Positions 60,478 through 64,000 of a DNA stretch of 64,000 nucleotides are shown here, piece by piece (position 1 is the stretch's first letter; the number at the start of each line of letters is the position of its first letter). Made by a program: the position numbers and the translations under genes. The notes below the pieces were generated by a model. It did no database searches. It was not told the origin of the DNA and saw nothing but the letters and a program-made list of their open reading frames with translations. This DNA comes from Alphaproteobacteria bacterium (GTDB taxonomy: Bacteria > Pseudomonadota > Alphaproteobacteria > Sphingomonadales > Sphingomonadaceae), in NCBI GenBank assembly GCA_019232625.1, contig JAFANP010000032.1:1-64000 (forward strand), given 5' to 3'.

Positions 60478-61737
60478 CTAGAGCCAGTCCGGCACGCGGT
60501 CGGCGGCGATGAGCGCCTCGACGTCGAGGCGGGGCCGGACGACCGCCCAGCGGCCGCCGCTCACCAGCACCTCGGGCGTCAGCGGCCGGCTGTTGTAGGT
60601 GCTCGACATGGCCGCGGCGTAGGCGCCGGCCGTGCGGAAGACGAGGAGGTCGCCGGGCTCCACCGAGTCCATCTCCCGCGCCGTGGCGAAGGTGTCGCCC
60701 GTCTCGCAGACGGGGCCGACGACGTTCGCCACCATCCGGCTCCCGCGCGGGCGCACCGCCTCGATCGCGTGCCAGGCCTCGTAGAGCGCGGGGCGCATCA
60801 GGTCGTTCATCGCCGCGTCGACGACCAGGAAGGGGTGGGCGGCGCCCGGCTTGATGCGGATGAGGCGGGTGACCAGCACGCCGGCATTGGCGACGATCAG
60901 GCGGCCCGGCTCGAACACCAGCCGCGCCCCCCAGCCGCCGGCGATCCGCTTGACCATGGCGCCGTACGCCTCGGGCGTCGGCGGCGGGGGCAGGGACGGG
61001 TCGTAGGGGACTCCGAGCCCGCCGCCGAGATCGGCGACCTCGATCGCGTGGCCGGCCGCCCGGAGCTCGCCGATCAGGCCGCCGAGGCGGGTGAACGCCT
61101 CCTCGAGGGGGGCAAGGCTGGTCAGCTGGCTGCCGATATGGACGGCGACGCCCTGCACCCGAAGCCCCGGCAGCGCCGCCGCCCGGGCGTAGGCCGCCGC
61201 CGCCTCGCCAAGGGGGATTCCGAACTTGTTCTCGGCCGCGCCCGTCGAGATCTTGGCGTGCGTGCCCGACAGGACGTCGGGATTGATGCGGAAGCCGACC
61301 GGCGCGGTCTTCCCCATCCGCGAGGCGACGGCCGACAGCATCTCGGCCTCCGCGACGGATTCGACGTTGAACTGGAAAAGGCCGCCGCCGAGCGCCAGCG
61401 CCATCTCCTCCTCGGTCTTGCCGACGCCCGAGAAGACGATCCGGCCGGCGGGTATCCCCGCGGCGACGGCGCGGCGATATTCTCCGCCGGAGACGACGTC
61501 CGCCCCGAGGCCCTGCCGGGCGAGGGTCGCGACGACGGCGGCGTTCGGATTGGCCTTCACGGCATAGGCGATGAGCGGGTCGCCGACCGCGGCGAGCGCG
61601 ACGCGAAGCGCCGCCACCTGGCGCACCATCGCCGCCGCCGAATAGACGTAGACCGGAGTGCCGACGGCCGCGGCGACGTCGGCGAGCGGCACGTCCTCAC
61701 AGTGGAGCGCGCCGTCGCGCAGCTCGAAATGGTCCAT
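60478..61737 (-). CDS. lysA: Diaminopimelate decarboxylase
   Basis: The 419-residue enzyme is PLP-dependent fold type III with Lys61 in YAVKANPN. Other motifs are VSGGEYRRAVAAGIPAGRIVFSGVGKT, INPDV..TGAAENKFGIP, VHIGSQL, DLGGGLGVPY (PLP phosphate), EPGRLIVANAG and GPVCETGDTFA. It decarboxylates meso-diaminopimelate to lysine. It is transcribed away from ubiG (51-base divergent region). lysC lies upstream on the same strand in transcription terms with a 166-base gap, so it may have its own promoter. Confidence 0.96.
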   Translation of the reverse strand: MDHFELRDGALHCEDVPLADVAAAVGTPVYVYSAAAMVRQVAALRVALAAVGDPLIAYAVKANPNAAVVATLARQGLGADVVSGGEYRRAVAAGIPAGRIVFSGVGKTEEEMALALGGGLFQFNVESVAEAEMLSAVASRMGKTAPVGFRINPDVLSGTHAKISTGAAENKFGIPLGEAAAAYARAAALPGLRVQGVAVHIGSQLTSLAPLEEAFTRLGGLIGELRAAGHAIEVADLGGGLGVPYDPSLPPPPTPEAYGAMVKRIAGGWGARLVFEPGRLIVANAGVLVTRLIRIKPGAAHPFLVVDAAMNDLMRPALYEAWHAIEAVRPRGSRMVANVVGPVCETGDTFATAREMDSVEPGDLLVFRTAGAYAAAMSSTYNSRPLTPEVLVSGGRWAVVRPRLDVEALIAADRVPDWL

Positions 61738-61788
61738 TCTTTCTGCTTTTGCGTTGGGAGCGGAGCGGCGTCCTGATAGGTGCGGGAG

Positions 61789-62517
61789 ATGACCACGGCA
61801 ACAGGCACGACGATCGATCCCGGCGAAGCCGCCCGCTTCGGCGCCATGGCGGCCGACTGGTGGGATCCGAAAGGCTCCTCGGCCACCCTCCACCAGCTCA
61901 ACCCGGTGCGGCTCGCCTACATACGCGACCGGATCGACCAGCATTGGGGGCTCGACGAATGCGACCTGAAGCCGCTCGCGGGGCGCCGCGCCGCCGACGT
62001 CGGCTGCGGCGCGGGCCTGCTCAGCGAGCCGCTGGCCCGGCTCGGCGCGGAGGTGACCGGCGTCGACGCGGCGCCGGAGAACATCGCCGCCGCGCGCGAG
62101 CACGCGCTCGCCCAGGGGCTGGCGATCGACTATCGGGTCGGCAGCGTCGAGGCCCTGGCCGGGGGCTATGACCTGGTGACCTCGCTCGAGGTCGTCGAGC
62201 ATGTCGCCGACGTGCGCGGGTTCGTTCAGGGGCTGGCCGGCGCGCTGGCCGCGAACGGGCTGCTGATCCTCTCGACCCCCAACCGCACGGCCCTTTCGCG
62301 GCTGATGCTGATCGCGCTGGGGGAGGGCACCGGCCGCATCCCGCGCGGCACCCACGACTGGGACAGGTTCATCGCCCCCGACGAGATGTGCGCCCTCCTC
62401 GCCGACGCCGGGCTGGAGGTGCTGGACTGCCACGGCCTCGCCTGGGGCCCGGCCCGCGGCTTCCACCTCTCCGACAGCAAGAGCCTGGATTATTTCGTCA
62501 CGGCGACGCGGCGGTAG
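61789..62517 (+). CDS. ubiG: Ubiquinone O-methyltransferase
   Basis: The 242-residue methyltransferase has the UbiG start EAARFGAMAADWWDPKGSSATLHQLNPVRLAYIRDRI, motif I AADVGCGAGLLSEPLARLGAEVTGVDAAPENIAAA, LEVVEHV and LSTPNRTALSRLMLI. The C-terminal GTHDWDRFIAPDEM is specific to UbiG. It carries out both O-methylations in ubiquinone synthesis. ATG 61789 was preferred over GTG 61780 because the latter adds three residues not seen in the family. It is divergent from lysA. Confidence 0.96.
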   Translation: MTTATGTTIDPGEAARFGAMAADWWDPKGSSATLHQLNPVRLAYIRDRIDQHWGLDECDLKPLAGRRAADVGCGAGLLSEPLARLGAEVTGVDAAPENIAAAREHALAQGLAIDYRVGSVEALAGGYDLVTSLEVVEHVADVRGFVQGLAGALAANGLLILSTPNRTALSRLMLIALGEGTGRIPRGTHDWDRFIAPDEMCALLADAGLEVLDCHGLAWGPARGFHLSDSKSLDYFVTATRR

Positions 62518-62569
62518 CGTCCCGGGGTCGGGAAAGGGCGTCTGGGCAGGGCGTCTGGGGACAGGGCGC

Positions 62570-62641
62570 TTGGGGACAGTTACTTTTCCGCACCTCGGCC
62601 CTTCGTTTCGCGCCGCCGTGCTGAAAAGTAACTGTCCCCAA
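62570..62641 (+). repeat. REP-like palindrome with GGGGACAGTTACTTTT arms
   Basis: 19-bp perfect arms (62570-62588 with 62623-62641) enclose a 34-base spacer. The arm end GGGGACAGT-ACT matches the palindromes at 19.3 kb, indicating one element family with different inner sequence. It lies between ubiG and the convergent GST gene; the rest of that gap shows no gene. Confidence 0.9.
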
Positions 62642-62660
62642 CGGCTTCCCCGTGACGCGC

Positions 62661-63332
62661 CTAGAAATCCACCTTGTCGTAATGGGCGGGAGGGGCGATC
62701 ACTTCCATGCGCTCGGCGAGGAGCGGCCGGAAGCTCGGCCGCGACTTCATCACCATGTACCAGTCGGCGGTCTGCTTGTGGCCGCGCCAGTCGATCCCGC
62801 CGAGATAGTCGGCGACCGACAGCTGGGACGCGGCGGCGAGGTCGGCGAGGCTCAGCGCCGCGCCGGCGAGCCAGCGGCGGTGGTCGAGCAGATAGTCGAT
62901 ATAGTCGATATGGGCGTTCGCGGTCTTCATCGCCTCCCGAAGCACCCGCGTGTCGGGAGCGTCGCGGTTGACCAGCCGCTTCAGCATCCGTTCTTCCATC
63001 AGCGGCTTGACGACGTCGCCGTGGAAGCCCTCGTCGAACCAGGCGACCAGCCGCCGCACCTCGGCGCGGTTCGGCGCCGTCCCCGGGATCATCGGCGCCC
63101 GGTCCACCGTCTCCTCGAAATATTCGCAGATGGCGCCCGAATCGATGAGGACGATGCCCCGCGATTCCTCGACGAGGACGGGAGTCTTGCCGGCCGGGTT
63201 GAGGTCCGCGAACTCGTCCCGCCGCAGCCAGGGGGACTCGCGGACGAGCTCGTGCGTGACGCCCTTCTCGGCGAGCATGAGCCGCACCTTGCGCGAGAAG
63301 GGGCATAAGGGGAATTGATAGAGCTGCCACAT
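62661..63332 (-). CDS. Glutathione S-transferase family protein
   Basis: The 223-residue protein has a thioredoxin-like N-terminal domain (FPLCPFSRKVRLMLAEKG; PAGKTPVLVEE with the cis-Pro; DSGAICEYFEET for glutathione binding) and a helical C-terminal domain with GAALSLADLAAASQLSVADYLG. The CPFS pair (Cys10, Ser13) suggests a Cys-dependent omega- or beta-like class, able to reduce disulfides or conjugates. It is cytoplasmic with an unknown substrate. It is convergent with ubiG and separated from it by the REP-like palindrome. Confidence 0.9.
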   Translation of the reverse strand: MWQLYQFPLCPFSRKVRLMLAEKGVTHELVRESPWLRRDEFADLNPAGKTPVLVEESRGIVLIDSGAICEYFEETVDRAPMIPGTAPNRAEVRRLVAWFDEGFHGDVVKPLMEERMLKRLVNRDAPDTRVLREAMKTANAHIDYIDYLLDHRRWLAGAALSLADLAAASQLSVADYLGGIDWRGHKQTADWYMVMKSRPSFRPLLAERMEVIAPPAHYDKVDF

Positions 63333-63397
63333 GGCGCAGCCCTCTTAGCGGCGGGGAAGAGCCGCCGTCCACATCGCCCCGACTTTATCCCCGCTTT

Positions 63398-63874
63398 TTA
63401 GCGCCCGTCGTAGCGATAGTCGTCGTAGCGGCCCCGCCGGTAGCGGCCGTCGCGCAGCGCCTCGTCGATGCGGCGGGCGCTGTCCTCGATAGAGCGGCGG
63501 ATGATCGGGGTGACGATCGTCACCTCCCGGGTCGCGGCGCCCAGCCCGCGGGTCGTGGCGCGGATCTCGTCGTGCATCCGCTCGCGCGCATAGGGGTCGT
63601 CGCGGCTGGCGAGGTCGCCGAGCGTCTCGCGCCGCCCGCGCGGGCCATAGGGATCGATCGCGTCGGCGACCGGACCCACGTCGACGTCCATCAGCGCGTC
63701 GGTCACCCGGGCGAGCATCGCCCCGATCCGGTCGATCTCGTAGGCGGAAGGGATGCTGCGGCGCAGCTCCGCGTCGCGCGCGTCGTAGCGGTCGTCGCGC
63801 GGATCGTGGCGCGGCTGGGCGGCGACGGGAGCGGCGATGGCGAGCAGGCTCGCGGCGAGTATCAGCTTGCGCAC
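63398..63874 (-). CDS. Exported hypothetical protein
   Basis: The 158-residue product has a signal peptide (about 1-20, ILAASLLAIAAPVAAQ). A polar Arg/Asp-rich region follows, with YDARDAELRRSIPSAYEIDRIGAMLARVTDALMDVDVGPVADAIDPYG, and a tail of Arg, Asp and Tyr (RYDDYRYDGR). Similar proteins occur in sphingomonads without known function. GTG 63874 is preferred because GGAGG lies eight bases upstream; ATG 63889 is possible. The last 110 bases of the window (63890-64000) contain no whole gene; two minus-strand frames end there and may be the tail of a gene beyond the edge. Confidence 0.7.
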   Translation of the reverse strand: MRKLILAASLLAIAAPVAAQPRHDPRDDRYDARDAELRRSIPSAYEIDRIGAMLARVTDALMDVDVGPVADAIDPYGPRGRRETLGDLASRDDPYARERMHDEIRATTRGLGAATREVTIVTPIIRRSIEDSARRIDEALRDGRYRRGRYDDYRYDGR

Positions 63875-64000
63875 GGTCGGGACCTCCATCCAAATGTCGG
63901 CGGCACGCTTCGAAACGCGCCCGGCGGCGACTCGGTTGCGCTTATGCCGCCCCGACGATGAGCCTTTCCTGAACGATATCAGCGCGCGAGCAGCCAGACG

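Noticed and set aside
63890-64000. Partial gene at the right edge
   Set aside because: Two minus-strand frames stop in this segment (a frame ending VWLLAR and one ending LIVGAA), but too little sequence is available to decide between them.

Overview
The window is a stretch of chromosome from a very GC-rich alphaproteobacterium, most likely in the Sphingomonadales. Three lines of evidence support this: three TonB-dependent receptors, two of them large Sphingomonas-type receptors with a plug that opens in a GSRIR motif; PhaR-regulated polyhydroxyalkanoate (PHA) genes together with ubiG, ptsP and a DUF3297 gene typical of alphaproteobacteria; and dispersed CTTCGACAGGCTCAG-type palindromes that are common in sphingomonad genomes. 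I saw no rRNA, tRNA, CRISPR array, transposase or prophage. The genus cannot be decided from the sequence alone.

Layout. 1-3.9 kb: two consecutive hybrid histidine kinases, the first cut by the window edge. 4-9 kb: a redox-repair block with two methionine sulfoxide reductases (one cytoplasmic, one Tat-exported), a fasciclin protein, an ECF sigma/anti-sigma pair and the electron carrier DipZ. 8.9-9.5 kb: four tandem 146-147 bp hairpin-rich repeats. 9.6-14.1 kb: a His-rich CDF metal exporter, two methyltransferases, a sorbosone-dehydrogenase-like lipoprotein and a flavin-binding stress protein. 14.2-19.3 kb: a tightly overlapping five-gene operon (acyltransferase-like protein, ThiF/E1-like enzyme, membrane protein, YghO-like GNAT, nitroreductase-like protein). 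Its 3' end is triplicated around perfect palindromes, and it is the best candidate for an undescribed system. 19.7-26.6 kb: a diheme cytochrome plus hydrolase, a YghU-type GST, a metal-type TonB receptor with a DUF2946 partner, and small conserved genes. 26.7-31.2 kb: tgt, a SleB hydrolase and phaC. 31.2-35.6 kb: small membrane proteins, a lipoprotein methyltransferase and an RTX-type secreted protein. 35.7-48.2 kb: two large TonB receptors around a GFA protein, an MHS transporter, alanine racemase, a phosphoesterase and two divergent 2OG-oxygenase-like genes. 48.3-51.2 kb: phaA, a PhaC-like hydrolase and phaR. 51.6-63.9 kb: cpoB, a RodZ-like gene, ptsP, a double-PAS hybrid kinase, a nitronate monooxygenase, lysC, lysA, ubiG, a GST and a secreted hypothetical protein.

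How the genes work together. PHA metabolism is split: the synthase phaC is at 29 kb, while thiolase and regulator are at 48-51 kb with a second protein carrying a Cys-nucleophile lipase box. lysC and lysA serve the diaminopimelate/lysine branch, which with alanine racemase feeds cell-wall precursors. The MsrB/DipZ/ECF block looks like an envelope oxidative-damage module. The most unusual structural theme is palindromic repeats placed on or against stop codons (19.3-19.7, 35.7, 43.0 and 62.6 kb).
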